A stretch of DNA of 39,750 bases. Source: JADKAC01 sp964492065. GTDB taxonomy: Bacteria; Bacteroidota; Bacteroidia; Chitinophagales; BACL12. The position numbers and the translations under genes were made by a program. Below, in pieces: positions 9,377 through 18,098 of this stretch (position 1 is its first letter; every line of letters starts with the position of its first letter). The notes beneath the pieces were generated by a model. It was given only the letters and a program-made list of their open reading frames with translations. It was not told where the DNA came from and searched no databases. Location: the NCBI GenBank assembly GCA_964492065.1, contig CAZBHH010000024.1, positions 1 through 39,750 on the forward strand. Direction: 5' to 3'.

Positions 9377-10213
9377 ATGACCATACCAAAGGGAAAATTA
9401 ATTGCAGTAGGGGGTGCCGAAGAGCGCAGCAACCGTGTGAGTAAAGGTAAATTAGAGGTGTTGCGGAGAATACTGCGTGAAATAGCCGGGAAGAATTCAA
9501 ATATTGAAATAATCACTACCGCATCGGGTATTCCCAACCAGATCGGCAGGGAATACGAAGAGGCGTTCAGCTACCTGGGATGCCCCAATGCCAGGCACAT
9601 GAATATCCGCAATCGCCGCGATACCGAGAAAAGAGAGTTCATTGCCCGCATTGAAAACTGCAATGGCATCATGTTTTCCGGCGGCAACCAGTCGAAATTG
9701 AGCGAAGTATTTACCGGAACCGAAATTCTGGATATAATGAAACGGCGTTTCCATGGCGAGCCGGGATTCGTCATTGCGGGCACCAGCGCCGGCGCCATGG
9801 CGCAATCCGAGTTGATGATCAACGGCGGCACACCCGTTGAGACATTAAAGAGGGGAAAAGCCCAACTGAAACAAGGTCTCGGGTTTATCAGTACGGCCAT
9901 TATTGATTCGCATTTCATCAACCGGGGGAGGTTTGGACGCCTGGTGGTAGCCGTTGCCGAACATCCTGCCTTGACGGGAATTGGTATCAGCGAAGATACC
10001 GGCGTTATCATCCGGGAAAACAGGTTTCTCGAAGTCATCGGTTCCAACCAGGTAATCCTGGTGGATGGCAGCACATTAAAGTACAACAGCGCAGCTTTCC
10101 GTACAGAGCGGACAATAAATCTCGAGCATATTATTTTTCACTTGTTCTCCAAAGGCATTCAATTCGATTTAGAGCAGGGAAAGATGATGCCGCAGGAGCA
10201 AATGGTGCATTAG
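9377..10213 (+). CDS. cphB: Cyanophycinase (peptidase S51)
   Basis: This is a serine exopeptidase that cuts cyanophycin into beta-Asp-Arg dipeptides. The 278-aa protein begins at once with the S51 strand KGKLIAVGGAEE, has the FSGGNQ loop (about 100-105), the nucleophile elbow GTSAGAM with Ser137, and the following DSHFINRGR segment typical of cyanophycinases. There is no signal peptide, so it is cytoplasmic, as expected for an intracellular store. Length is normal. It is divergent from cphA with 274 nt between starts and convergent with the isoaspartyl peptidase gene. A strong hairpin terminator follows. The cytoplasmic location and the neighbours make internal mobilisation the likely job, as opposed to scavenging of external polymer. 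Confidence 0.95.
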   Translation: MTIPKGKLIAVGGAEERSNRVSKGKLEVLRRILREIAGKNSNIEIITTASGIPNQIGREYEEAFSYLGCPNARHMNIRNRRDTEKREFIARIENCNGIMFSGGNQSKLSEVFTGTEILDIMKRRFHGEPGFVIAGTSAGAMAQSELMINGGTPVETLKRGKAQLKQGLGFISTAIIDSHFINRGRFGRLVVAVAEHPALTGIGISEDTGVIIRENRFLEVIGSNQVILVDGSTLKYNSAAFRTERTINLEHIIFHLFSKGIQFDLEQGKMMPQEQMVH

Positions 10214-10246
10214 TGCCCGTCATTGAAATGCGGGGGATGTTGCATC

Positions 10247-10278
10247 GGGAGGGTACACTCTCTGTACTCCCTGTTTTT
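10247..10278 (+). terminator. Rho-independent terminator after cphB
   Basis: GGGAG (10247-10251) pairs with CTCCC (10267-10271) and TACA with TGTA inside it, with a 2-nt bulge and a 5-nt loop. A run of five T follows at 10274-10278. It lies between the convergent cphB and isoaspartyl peptidase genes. Confidence 0.75.
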
Positions 10279-10302
10279 ATGCAATCTTTCTCCCGAAGGC
10301 CG

Positions 10303-11232
10303 TCAATAAATTTCAGTAATAAATGCACTTTCCGAAAGCATATAACCCCGGTACATACCTTCGGAATTAAAGGGTAAGGCAATATTTCCCCACTTGTCAA
10401 TTGCAATTAAGCCGCCTTCCGCATTGGCGTTTTTTAATGTGGAATGTACGATATAATTAGCTGCCTCTTCGAGAGTTAAGCCCTTATAAGTGATGAGGCA
10501 ATGCAGGTCGTAGGCGACGACGTACCGCATGAAATACTCGCCGTGGCCGGTACAGGAAACGGCTACCGAGTTGTTGTTGGCATAAGTTCCGGCGCCGATT
10601 ACGGGCGTATCTCCGACCCGGCCGTATTTTTTATTCGTCATACCGCCGGTGGAAGTAGCTGCGGCCAGGTTATGATGCGCATCGATTGCAACGGCGCCCA
10701 CCGTGCCAATTTTATCTTTTGAATTCTTAAAATCCACATGGTCGAGGACGACGACATCTTTTTCCTTTGCCTGCAGTAACTGATCGTGGCGGAACTGCGT
10801 AAAAAAATATGTGCTATCCGCAAATTCGAGATTGTGCAACTGCGCAAAATCCTCGGCGCCGCTTCCGATTAATAACAGGTGCTCGGACTTCTCCAATACT
10901 TTCCTGGCGAGAGCAACGGGATTCTTTATTTGATGCACCCCGGCTACGGCACCCGCATCCAGGTTGCTGCCGTTCATAATGGCAGCATCCATTTCATGGC
11001 GGCCGCAGTGGGTAAACACGCTGCCTTTGCCGGCATTAAACAACGGGAAGTTTTCCAGGGCGATAACAGCGGCTTCCACGGCGTCCAGGGCGGAACCGCC
11101 TGCGCTGAGGATGCGATAACCGTCGCTGAGGGCTTGCTTTAATGCGTCTTTGCACTGCTTTTCGAAGTCAGGCGTCATCAGCGCCCGGGGCATGGTACCG
11201 GCGCCGCCATGTACCGCTATTTTTGGTTTCAT
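10303..11232 (-). CDS. iaaA: Isoaspartyl peptidase / plant-type L-asparaginase
   Basis: This is an Ntn-hydrolase that splits beta-aspartyl dipeptides and is made as a precursor cut before a catalytic Thr. It starts MKPKIAVHGGAG, the family N-terminus; the frame is open 21 codons further, but that extension has no family match. The cleavage site is GTVGAVA, with Thr177 as the new N-terminus. Beyond it are TSTGGMTNKK, the GRVGDTPVIGAGTYA block and a GHGEYFMR segment, all typical. The length of about 309 aa is normal. Its position next to cphA and cphB suggests it splits beta-Asp-Arg from cyanophycin to free Asp and Arg. The family is broad, so general beta-aspartyl peptidase or asparaginase activity is also possible. 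Confidence 0.92.
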   Translation of the reverse strand: MKPKIAVHGGAGTMPRALMTPDFEKQCKDALKQALSDGYRILSAGGSALDAVEAAVIALENFPLFNAGKGSVFTHCGRHEMDAAIMNGSNLDAGAVAGVHQIKNPVALARKVLEKSEHLLLIGSGAEDFAQLHNLEFADSTYFFTQFRHDQLLQAKEKDVVVLDHVDFKNSKDKIGTVGAVAIDAHHNLAAATSTGGMTNKKYGRVGDTPVIGAGTYANNNSVAVSCTGHGEYFMRYVVAYDLHCLITYKGLTLEEAANYIVHSTLKNANAEGGLIAIDKWGNIALPFNSEGMYRGYMLSESAFITEIY

Positions 11233-11339
11233 GGTGTAGTCATTTCGGCAAATATTGCAATTATTAATGAGTCCGCATGAGTGCGTTATATACATTTATG
11301 CAGACGAGAAATGAATTAAAAGGGTTTTAAAGTAGTTTT

Positions 11340-12038
11340 ATGCGTATAAAAAACGGCATCATGAAATGGATAACGGTATTGGCGTTAGGCGTACTGATAG
11401 GCGGATGTTCCTCAACAGAAAAAAATAATCATATGGAAGGCGATAAATCGAAGAATGCGGCAGTAATTGCGACCAACAATGGCAAGGCAGGGTTGGAGAC
11501 CGCCACTTTTGCCGGAGGGTGCTTTTGGTGTACAGAAGCGGTGTTTGAAGAGGTGAAAGGCGTTCACACAGTTGTCTCCGGCTATTCGGGCGGCACAGTG
11601 GAAAATCCTACTTATGAACAGGTGTGCGAGGGTACCACCGGCCATGCGGAGAGTATTCAAATTACCTTCGATCCCGGAATTACCGATTACAAAACACTGG
11701 TGGATATTTTTATGCGCACCCACGATCCCACCACCAAAGACAGGCAAGGCAATGATGAAGGTCCGCAGTACCGGTCAGTCATTTTTTATCACAATGCAGA
11801 CCAAAAAGCTATTGCGGAATCCTATATCGCCGAAAAAAATGCGGAAAAGTACTTCGGCCGTGAGATAGTTACTGAAATAGTGCCTGCAACGACGTTTTAT
11901 AAAGCAGAGAACTACCATCAGGACTACTATGCCAATAACAGGAATGCGCCTTACTGCACCTACGTGGTGGCAAAAAAGGTGGCCAGGTTTGAATCGCTGT
12001 TCCCCGAACTCACCAAAGAGGAATACAAAGCCGATTGA
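11340..12038 (+). CDS. msrA: Peptide methionine (S)-S-oxide reductase, lipoprotein form
   Basis: This enzyme repairs oxidised methionine (S epimer). The 232-aa protein has a lipoprotein signal (MKWITVLALGVLIGGC, Cys23), a short linker, and an MsrA domain: ATFAGGCFWC with catalytic Cys61, SGYSGG, the HAESIQITFDP block, RTHDPTT and QYRSVIFYH. A later Cys in RNAPYCTY can act as the resolving residue. The lipid anchor puts the enzyme in the cell envelope, so it would repair exported proteins and needs a periplasmic electron donor. ATG at 11340 is the annotated start; the internal ATG at 11361 also gives a good lipoprotein signal. No MsrB domain is fused or adjacent. Confidence 0.93.
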   Translation: MRIKNGIMKWITVLALGVLIGGCSSTEKNNHMEGDKSKNAAVIATNNGKAGLETATFAGGCFWCTEAVFEEVKGVHTVVSGYSGGTVENPTYEQVCEGTTGHAESIQITFDPGITDYKTLVDIFMRTHDPTTKDRQGNDEGPQYRSVIFYHNADQKAIAESYIAEKNAEKYFGREIVTEIVPATTFYKAENYHQDYYANNRNAPYCTYVVAKKVARFESLFPELTKEEYKAD

Positions 12039-12051
12039 GAAGGTGAGCGAG

Positions 12052-13053
12052 TTACAGCGCCGTTAAAAATTGCAGCGTGTCCACTTTGTCGGCGTAGTCC
12101 CATAGTTCCGGTTGCTGGGATTTGCCGTAGGGGATATTGCCCGGCTGGTTAGAAACAATACATTGCAGGTTTTCCGCATGCGACTCGAAGAAGTGATGTA
12201 ACTGTTGCGGCGTATCGTACCATGCGTAATGCAGGGTTGCCAGCGGCGAAAATAAATCGTCAGTTTCTACCATCATAAAAAAATCATTGGCCAGATGCGA
12301 TGTCTTGTTGAGCAATAACAGGGTGCGGTTGTAGTCGTAATTGTTTTTGTATTTATCGTTGTCCATCACCGGCCTGTAATCTTCCCAAATACGGAAGAGC
12401 CTTTCCGGTTCAAATCCCCGCGGTAAAAATAGTTTACTCACATTGCGGCAACCCAGCCCGTAATACATAAATACATCTTTGCCCAATGCATGCAACGCCT
12501 CGTCGCTGTCGCCGTCCGAAATGACGGCTGCTGAAGTTCTGTTCTTGCGGATTATATGCGGGTATTTGCCGAAGTAATATTCGAAGTATTTACCGGCGTT
12601 ATTGCTGCCGGTGGTGATTACAGCATCGAAGCCTTTCAGTTGTTCATTAAAAACCATTTTATCTTGAAATACCGGCGATAGGGCGTTCAATGTGTTGCGC
12701 ATCCATGGGAAGAACAATGCGTCTTTGGACGATTGTTTTATCAGAGCGGTATTGCCGCTGATCAGCACACTTAATATGTCGTGCATACCGGTGAAGGGGA
12801 TGTTCCCCGCCAGGATGAGGCCGATTGTTTTAGGCGCACTTTTACCGAAGGAGTAGCGTGAAACCCAGGTGTTTAATTTATCGGCATTGAGGAAATAATT
12901 GCCGATGGCATCCAGAGCATTTTCCTGGTTATGTCTTGTAAACCACCGGTTGTGGATTTCTATTTCGCCCATCAACTGTTCCAGCCCATGGCCTCTGTGC
13001 AACAGTACCGTTCCGAATGCTGCCAGCGTATCAATTCTCTGCTGCAATGACAT
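12052..13053 (-). CDS. LuxC-like acyl-CoA reductase
   Basis: This is a 333-aa protein of the aldehyde-dehydrogenase-like LuxC/acyl-CoA reductase family, which reduces acyl-CoA to aldehyde with NADPH. Visible features are IGLILAGNIPFTGMHDILSV (Rossmann part), ITTGSNNAG, and GLGCRNVSKLFLP with the likely catalytic Cys. It starts at MSLQQRID (13053). The open frame runs a further 127 codons, but that part only mirrors the ferredoxin gene on the other strand and has no family similarity. It is divergent from the ferredoxin with 84 nt between. This pairing suggests shared control; a direct electron link is not shown. The true substrate is unknown, since most Bacteroidota with this gene are not luminous. 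Confidence 0.85.
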   Translation of the reverse strand: MSLQQRIDTLAAFGTVLLHRGHGLEQLMGEIEIHNRWFTRHNQENALDAIGNYFLNADKLNTWVSRYSFGKSAPKTIGLILAGNIPFTGMHDILSVLISGNTALIKQSSKDALFFPWMRNTLNALSPVFQDKMVFNEQLKGFDAVITTGSNNAGKYFEYYFGKYPHIIRKNRTSAAVISDGDSDEALHALGKDVFMYYGLGCRNVSKLFLPRGFEPERLFRIWEDYRPVMDNDKYKNNYDYNRTLLLLNKTSHLANDFFMMVETDDLFSPLATLHYAWYDTPQQLHHFFESHAENLQCIVSNQPGNIPYGKSQQPELWDYADKVDTLQFLTAL

Positions 13054-13080
13054 ATTAATTTTACTTATTTTAGCGTGTTC

Positions 13081-13111
13081 TTGAAAATATGAAAAGAACA
13101 GCACATATTTG
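13081..13111 (+). promoter_or_regulatory. Promoter of the ferredoxin gene
   Basis: TTG at 13081-13083, a 20-nt gap, then CATATTTG at 13104-13111 (consensus TAnnTTTG, one mismatch). The ATG is 26 nt downstream. Confidence 0.5.
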
Positions 13112-13137
13112 AACCGTAAAATTAAATACATAAAATT

Positions 13138-13485
13138 ATGGCCATACATATTACTGAAGATTGCATCAATTGCGGAGCCTGTGAACCCGAGTGCCCGAAT
13201 AATGCAATATACGAGGGCGGGGTTGAATGGGCATTTACCGATGGCACCACGGTAAAAGGCATGGTGAAGCGCCTGGACGGCAGTGAGATAGATGCCGATC
13301 AGCGGATGCCGCCTATTGCCGAGGATATATATTACATAGTGCCGGATAAATGTACCGAATGTATGGGCTTTCACGAAGAGCCGCAATGCGCAGCGGTTTG
13401 CCCGGTGGATTGCTGCCTGCCCGATCCCGAGCACGTGGAATCCGAAGAGGTGCTGTTAGCCAAGAAGGCTATGCTGCATATTTAA
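13138..13485 (+). CDS. 2[4Fe-4S] ferredoxin
   Basis: This is a 115-aa cytoplasmic electron carrier. The first cluster is bound by Cys9, 12, 15 and 19 (CINCGACEPEC) with help from the second half. The second site is Cys72, 75, 84 and 88, where the spacing CxxC-x8-C-x3-C is that of Allochromatium-type ferredoxins. A 50-residue insert between the two motifs (about 25-70), with DGSEIDADQRMPPI, is a known feature of the Bacteroidota form. It ends with a hairpin terminator and is transcribed alone, divergent from the acyl-CoA reductase. The redox partner is not evident from the neighbourhood. Confidence 0.93.
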   Translation: MAIHITEDCINCGACEPECPNNAIYEGGVEWAFTDGTTVKGMVKRLDGSEIDADQRMPPIAEDIYYIVPDKCTECMGFHEEPQCAAVCPVDCCLPDPEHVESEEVLLAKKAMLHI

Positions 13486-13507
13486 AAATTACGCATAACT
13501 CCCGTAA

Positions 13508-13537
13508 ACGCCTTTGCCCCGCAAAGGCGTTTTTTTT
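13508..13537 (+). terminator. Rho-independent terminator after ferredoxin
   Basis: A perfect 10-bp stem (13508-13517 with 13521-13530, ACGCCTTTGC/GCAAAGGCGT) with a CCC loop is followed by seven T. Confidence 0.9.
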
Positions 13538-13616
13538 ATACATTTTCACCGATGTATGTGTATGGCAGGATATGCCATTAGCTGCCATCGCCTTATTTTT
13601 CGGAAAATAATTCCAA

Positions 13617-14591
13617 ATGCAAAAACTCAATGTGGCAGTTATGTGCGGCGGGTTCTCCGCCGAACAAAATATTTCTGTACTCAGCGGCGAGCTGGTGTAT
13701 AAACATATTGATCCGGATTTATTCAATCCCTATAAAGTGGTAGTCTCAAAACAGGGGTGGTTCGTGGAACCTTTTAATACACCGGTGTACATGCAGGATT
13801 TCAGCTTCCTGATGGGGGCGGAAATCGTGCGCTTCGATGTGGTATTTATCGCTATCCACGGCTCGCCCGGAGAAGACGGCAAGCTGCAGGGGTATTTGGA
13901 TATGAAGGGTATCCCCTATAATAATTCGGGCATGTTTGCCTCGGCTGTTACCGCCAATAAGTTTTTTTGTAAGGAGGCTATCCGAAGTTTGAATATTCCG
14001 ATGGCCAGGGGCGTGTTGGTGAGAAAGAGCGATATGCTCAGCGAGCGGGTAAAGGAAATCCAGGCAATGCAGTTCCCGGTATTTGTAAAACCCAATAACA
14101 ACGGCAGCAGTTATGGCGTCAGCAAGATAAAAACGCATGAAGAAACAGAAGGCGCTTTGTTACACGCATTTACCTATGACGATGAAGTCCTGGTAGAGGA
14201 GGGCGTTGTGGGTACGGAAGTTACCTGCGGTGTATATAAGCACAATGGCATTATCCGCAGCCTGCCGATTTGCGAGATTGTAAGCACGGGACACGACTTT
14301 TTTGATTATACGGCAAAATATACCAGCGGGGAATCCGAAGAAATTGTTCCCGCGAGAATACCCGCCGAAATAGCAGCGAAGGTGGCTGCCTATTCCGAAA
14401 GCATATATGCCCACCTGGGGTGTAAGGGCGTAATTCGCATCGACTATATACTAAAAGGGGAAATTCCGCATTTTCTGGAAGTGAACACGGTGCCCGGAAT
14501 GAGTGAAAGCAGTATAGTCCCCAAAATGCTTGCAGCAGCGGGTATTCCGCTCCGGGAGTTTTTCACAAATCTCATAAATGAGAGTTTGTAA
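13617..14591 (+). CDS. ddl: D-alanine--D-alanine ligase
   Basis: This enzyme joins two D-alanines for peptidoglycan precursors, using ATP. The 324-aa ATP-grasp protein shows VAVMCGGFSAEQNISVLSG (N-terminal Rossmann part, slightly changed from the usual GGxSxEHxVS), the AIHGSPGEDGKLQGYLD block, FVKPNNNGSSYGVSK (ATP grip), LVEEGVVGTEV, and the C-terminal LEVNTVPGMSESS. Length is normal. It is the first gene of a seven-gene run in one direction; the PASTA gene starts 15 nt after its stop. Linkage of ddl to a PASTA protein is common in this phylum. Confidence 0.95.
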   Translation: MQKLNVAVMCGGFSAEQNISVLSGELVYKHIDPDLFNPYKVVVSKQGWFVEPFNTPVYMQDFSFLMGAEIVRFDVVFIAIHGSPGEDGKLQGYLDMKGIPYNNSGMFASAVTANKFFCKEAIRSLNIPMARGVLVRKSDMLSERVKEIQAMQFPVFVKPNNNGSSYGVSKIKTHEETEGALLHAFTYDDEVLVEEGVVGTEVTCGVYKHNGIIRSLPICEIVSTGHDFFDYTAKYTSGESEEIVPARIPAEIAAKVAAYSESIYAHLGCKGVIRIDYILKGEIPHFLEVNTVPGMSESSIVPKMLAAAGIPLREFFTNLINESL

Positions 14592-14606
14592 ATTTGCGCT
14601 TCTGAT

Positions 14607-15440
14607 TTGGTTTTGACGAAAAAGAAAAATAAAGAAAAGCCCGGCTTGTTTCGATTTTTGTTCAGCAGAATTTTCCTGGTAAATATCCTGTTGTCCATGA
14701 TTGTGATAGGTGTGCTGATAGCCCTTACGCTCACCTTTATCAATGCGTACAGCCGCCATGGCGACAGCCGCACCGTTCCGGATATTACGGGCATGACCCG
14801 CGAGGAAGCTGTGGCGCAATTGCAAAACGCCAGTTTAGAATTTGCGGTCATGGATTCGACGTTTAACCCGGATGCGCTGCCTTCCACCGTTTTAAACCAG
14901 GATCCTTTGCCCAACTCAAAAGTAAAATCCGGACGCACCGTGTACGTGGTGCTCAACATGACAGAGGCAATGCCCGTTGCCATCCCCCATATTGAAACCG
15001 GAACCAGTTTTATCAGCGTGCGTGAAGTGCTGGCCAGCCGCGGATTGAAGGTGGGCGAAATCTCGTATAAACCCTTTCAGTATAAAGATGTGCTGCTCGA
15101 AATGCGGTATAAAGGCAAACGGCTGAAGGCAGGGCAGGAGATACCCAAAGGCTCCAGCGTGGATTTGATACTCGGCAACGGCCTGGGCGAAACGAATATC
15201 GAAGTACCCGACCTGGTGGGTTTCACTTATGTGGAAGCGGTGAATTTGATTCAATTGAAAAATTTAAATCTCGGCACGGTTATCAGTACCGGCACAATCA
15301 GCGATACGCTCAATGCATTTGTCGTCAGGCAATATCCGGCCTATTCTCCCGATTCTTATATCAATCTCGGATCTATGATGGATCTGTGGATCAGTGATGA
15401 ACCTCCGGCGACGGATGAAACTATGCCCGATGAATTATAA
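14607..15440 (+). CDS. Membrane-anchored PASTA-domain protein
   Basis: This is a 277-aa protein with a charged N-terminus (KKKNKEKPG), one membrane helix (about 22-46) and three PASTA repeats facing the periplasm: about 56-117 (VPDITGMTREEAVAQLQNAS), 118-190, and 195-264 (VPDLVGFTYVEAVNLIQLK). PASTA domains bind peptidoglycan or its fragments. There is no kinase or transpeptidase domain, so it is a stand-alone wall-binding protein. The start is most likely TTG at 14607, because no ATG occurs before the membrane helix; a second TTG lies 6 nt later. It follows ddl by 15 nt and overlaps the next gene by 11 nt, so the three are probably one transcript. Confidence 0.88.
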   Translation: MVLTKKKNKEKPGLFRFLFSRIFLVNILLSMIVIGVLIALTLTFINAYSRHGDSRTVPDITGMTREEAVAQLQNASLEFAVMDSTFNPDALPSTVLNQDPLPNSKVKSGRTVYVVLNMTEAMPVAIPHIETGTSFISVREVLASRGLKVGEISYKPFQYKDVLLEMRYKGKRLKAGQEIPKGSSVDLILGNGLGETNIEVPDLVGFTYVEAVNLIQLKNLNLGTVISTGTISDTLNAFVVRQYPAYSPDSYINLGSMMDLWISDEPPATDETMPDEL

Positions 15441-17367
15441 GTTGATAGCTGCGATGCAATTTTTCCTGGTTGTTACAGGGCTCTTTTGGGTATCCGGGGG
15501 CTTTGCCCAGGAATCCTTACATCCCTTGAAGTACAATGCGCAATTGTTCCAACAGAATGATGGCTCCGGCAGCACCCGCGATATCGTTTTTACTAAGGAC
15601 ACGATTTGCCTTCCCTTTTTTGACGACTTCTCCAACCTCGATTATTTCCTGGACCAATCGGCTACTACCTGTGAAGATACAGTGATAAATCCCTCGCCGG
15701 ATTTAATATACCCCAGTGTGTTAAACTGGCTCGACAGCTCGGCATTCGTCAACCGCAGCTATCCGATTTTGCCGCCTTCTTACGGTGTGGTGACGCTGGA
15801 CGGCCTCGACAAAAACGGAGCGCCGCATAATATCGCAATTGATTACGGACCGGCCGATACCCTGACTTCGAGATTTCTGTACCTGGGAGGCACCCTCGAA
15901 GATTCCGTTTACCTGAGCTTTTATTACCAGCCCAAAGGATATGGCGATGCGCCGGAACCCGAAGATTCATTAGTTCTCGAATTTAAAAAGATGAACGGCG
16001 ACTGGCAAAAAATCTGGCATGCCGTCAACACTTTGGCCGATGTAAACCAGAGCTTCCGCATCGCCATGATACCTATCGGCGGCAGCGATTATCTATACGA
16101 CGGATTTCAATTCCGGTTCCGCAACAAGGCAAGTGTAAAAGGCAATAACGATCATTGGAATATCGATTGGGTGTACATCAATGATAACAGAAATTTCGGC
16201 GATACACTGTTCCGCGACGTCTCCTTTACAGGCGATATCGGCAAATACTTAAAGCGTTACAGGCAAATGCCGTGGAACCAGTTCAAAGACTTTCAGGCCG
16301 ATGAACTGGCAGATGAAATGTTGGTGCAACTCATAAATAATTACAACACCATTATCAATACAAGCCACCAGTTTACCGCCTATGAAACATGGACGGGTAC
16401 GGAAATACTGGAGCCGACACTGCCCATCTCCATCAATTTTGATCCCTTTAGCACCACCTTTGCCGTTTATCCCACGTTTGAAATTCCCGCTTCCGTTCCG
16501 GGATACGACCAGGACAGCATGCGGATTACTTTAAAATACATCTTAAATCCCGCCGGCGATGTGATGCGCTGGAACGACACCCTGAATTGGGATCAGCAGT
16601 TCTACAATTATTACGCATACGATGACGGCACTGCCGAAAAGGCCTATGCCTTAAACGGCGTTGGCGCTAAACTGGCCATTGAATTTTATGCAAACACACC
16701 CGACACGCTGAAGGAAGTGTATATCCACTGGGCGCATCTTGACGGTGACAAGTCCGATAAGTTCTTTTCATTAATTATCTGGGATTACATCGACACGACA
16801 CTGAGCAGCAATGCGGAAAATATCCTGTATCAGGCGGATTTTCTTACGCCCAAATACGCAGACAGCATTAACGGATGGTATGTGTATTCTTTGACAGACT
16901 ACCTCGGAGAGCCGGCGCCAGTGGTAGTGAACGGCAATTTTTATGTGGGCTGGTTACAAACGCAGGCCGATTTTTTAAACGTGGGATTTGACGTAAATAC
17001 CGTTGCAAATGAAAACGTGTATTTTAATATCGGCGGCAACTGGGAACAGTCCGTATTGCCGGGTGCTATCATGATTCGCCCGCAGGTGGGAGGCAACTAT
17101 TCGAAATATACACCCGTGGCACAAACAGCGGCGGAAAGCGCATTGCAAATAGCCCCCAATCCCGTAAATGACCAACTGCGGATTTTAAATAATCTGCCGG
17201 CCGGTTCGTCGGTGGAAATTATTTCACTTACCGGGCAAATTGTCTCCCGGCAAAATTTACAGAGCGATGTGGTGCCGGTTGCAGATCTTGCCCCGGGGAT
17301 GTATATTCTTCGGGTAAGCGACTTGCATTCCGGTAACATGCGGATAACAAAATTCATAAAACAATAA
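15430..17367 (+). CDS. Large secreted T9SS protein, function unknown
   Basis: This is a 645-aa protein. ATG at 15430 gives a clean signal peptide (about 1-27, ending SGGFAQ); the longer frame from 15394 would put 12 polar residues in front of it. The body is beta-rich. Residues about 95-235 look like a jelly-roll or MAM-like module (SRFLYLGGTLEDSVYLSFYY, WNIDWVYIND). The last 75 residues are a T9SS sorting domain (LQIAPNPVNDQLRI, LAPGMYILRVSD). No catalytic motif is recognised. It overlaps the PASTA gene by 11 nt and sits 10 nt before the rhodanese gene, so it is co-transcribed with wall and redox genes. Confidence 0.82.
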   Translation: MNYKLIAAMQFFLVVTGLFWVSGGFAQESLHPLKYNAQLFQQNDGSGSTRDIVFTKDTICLPFFDDFSNLDYFLDQSATTCEDTVINPSPDLIYPSVLNWLDSSAFVNRSYPILPPSYGVVTLDGLDKNGAPHNIAIDYGPADTLTSRFLYLGGTLEDSVYLSFYYQPKGYGDAPEPEDSLVLEFKKMNGDWQKIWHAVNTLADVNQSFRIAMIPIGGSDYLYDGFQFRFRNKASVKGNNDHWNIDWVYINDNRNFGDTLFRDVSFTGDIGKYLKRYRQMPWNQFKDFQADELADEMLVQLINNYNTIINTSHQFTAYETWTGTEILEPTLPISINFDPFSTTFAVYPTFEIPASVPGYDQDSMRITLKYILNPAGDVMRWNDTLNWDQQFYNYYAYDDGTAEKAYALNGVGAKLAIEFYANTPDTLKEVYIHWAHLDGDKSDKFFSLIIWDYIDTTLSSNAENILYQADFLTPKYADSINGWYVYSLTDYLGEPAPVVVNGNFYVGWLQTQADFLNVGFDVNTVANENVYFNIGGNWEQSVLPGAIMIRPQVGGNYSKYTPVAQTAAESALQIAPNPVNDQLRILNNLPAGSSVEIISLTGQIVSRQNLQSDVVPVADLAPGMYILRVSDLHSGNMRITKFIKQ

Positions 17368-17377
17368 GCGATAAGTT

Positions 17378-17686
17378 ATGGCATCGGATATCACAGTTGA
17401 TGAGTTAAAATCGAGAATGGATGAAAATACGGCGCCGCTCCTCATCGATGTGCGGGAACCGGATGAGTTCGCCGAATTTACGATTGCGGAACTGAATATT
17501 CCGCTCGGCCAACTGCCTCAGAGGCTTTGGGATTTAGACGAGTATATGCAGTCAGAGATCGTGGTGTTTTGCCGTTCGGGAAAGCGCAGCGCATCGGCGC
17601 AGATGCTTCTCACCCAGGCGGGATTTACCAAAGTGCGCAACCTGGAGGGAGGGATATTGAAGTGGCAGGAAAAGCACGTTAAATGA
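17378..17686 (+). CDS. Rhodanese-domain protein (single domain)
   Basis: This 102-aa cytoplasmic protein is one rhodanese domain: LLIDVREPDEFAEF, then the active loop CRSGKRS with Cys65, and the final GGILKWQEKH. Such proteins carry sulfur as a persulfide or act on small thiols. The six-residue loop fits the sulfurtransferase type. The stop overlaps the start of the next gene (ATGA, 17683-17686), so the two are translationally coupled. The physiological acceptor is unknown. Confidence 0.93.
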   Translation: MASDITVDELKSRMDENTAPLLIDVREPDEFAEFTIAELNIPLGQLPQRLWDLDEYMQSEIVVFCRSGKRSASAQMLLTQAGFTKVRNLEGGILKWQEKHVK

Positions 17687-18090
17687 AAGATGTTCATGCG
17701 ATAATTTTTTTTGACGGCGTCTGTAATTTGTGCAACTCCTCGGTTCAGTATGTATTGAAAAGAGATAAAAAAAATGTATTTCGCTTTGCTGCATTGCAAT
17801 CCGAATTTACCAAACGCTTTTTCAACGACAGGCAATTCCTGCCGAAAACAGATTCCATCGTCCTGTATTACGACAACGCTTTCTATACCGAATCAACGGC
17901 GGCATTGAAAATTGCACGGCACTTGCAATTCCCCTCAAACCTGTGGTATGTGTGTATAATTATACCGGCGCCATTGCGCAATGCCTTGTACCGCCTGGTG
18001 GCAAAAAGCAGGTATAAATGGTTTGGCCGCCGCGAGAGCTGTATGATGCCGTCGCCTGAAACCGCAAATAAATTTATGGATACCTTGTAA
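17683..18090 (+). CDS. DCC-family thiol-disulfide protein (DUF393)
   Basis: This 135-aa protein belongs to the DCC family: IIFFDGVCNLCNSSVQYVL contains the name-giving DxxCxxC (Cys14, Cys17), followed by RDKKNVFRFAALQS and YYDNAFYTESTAALKIARHL. The fold is thioredoxin-like and the family is thought to do thiol-disulfide exchange; members are poorly studied. The C-terminal part has a hydrophobic stretch (LWYVCIIIPAPLRNALYRLV) that is typical. Coupling to a rhodanese just upstream suggests a shared sulfur or thiol task. Confidence 0.9.
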   Translation: MKDVHAIIFFDGVCNLCNSSVQYVLKRDKKNVFRFAALQSEFTKRFFNDRQFLPKTDSIVLYYDNAFYTESTAALKIARHLQFPSNLWYVCIIIPAPLRNALYRLVAKSRYKWFGRRESCMMPSPETANKFMDTL

Positions 18091-18098
18091 AGGTATCA

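Noticed and set aside
13054..13434. 127-codon N-terminal extension of the acyl-CoA reductase
   Set aside because: It lies opposite the ferredoxin gene and has no family similarity; the family start is at 13053.
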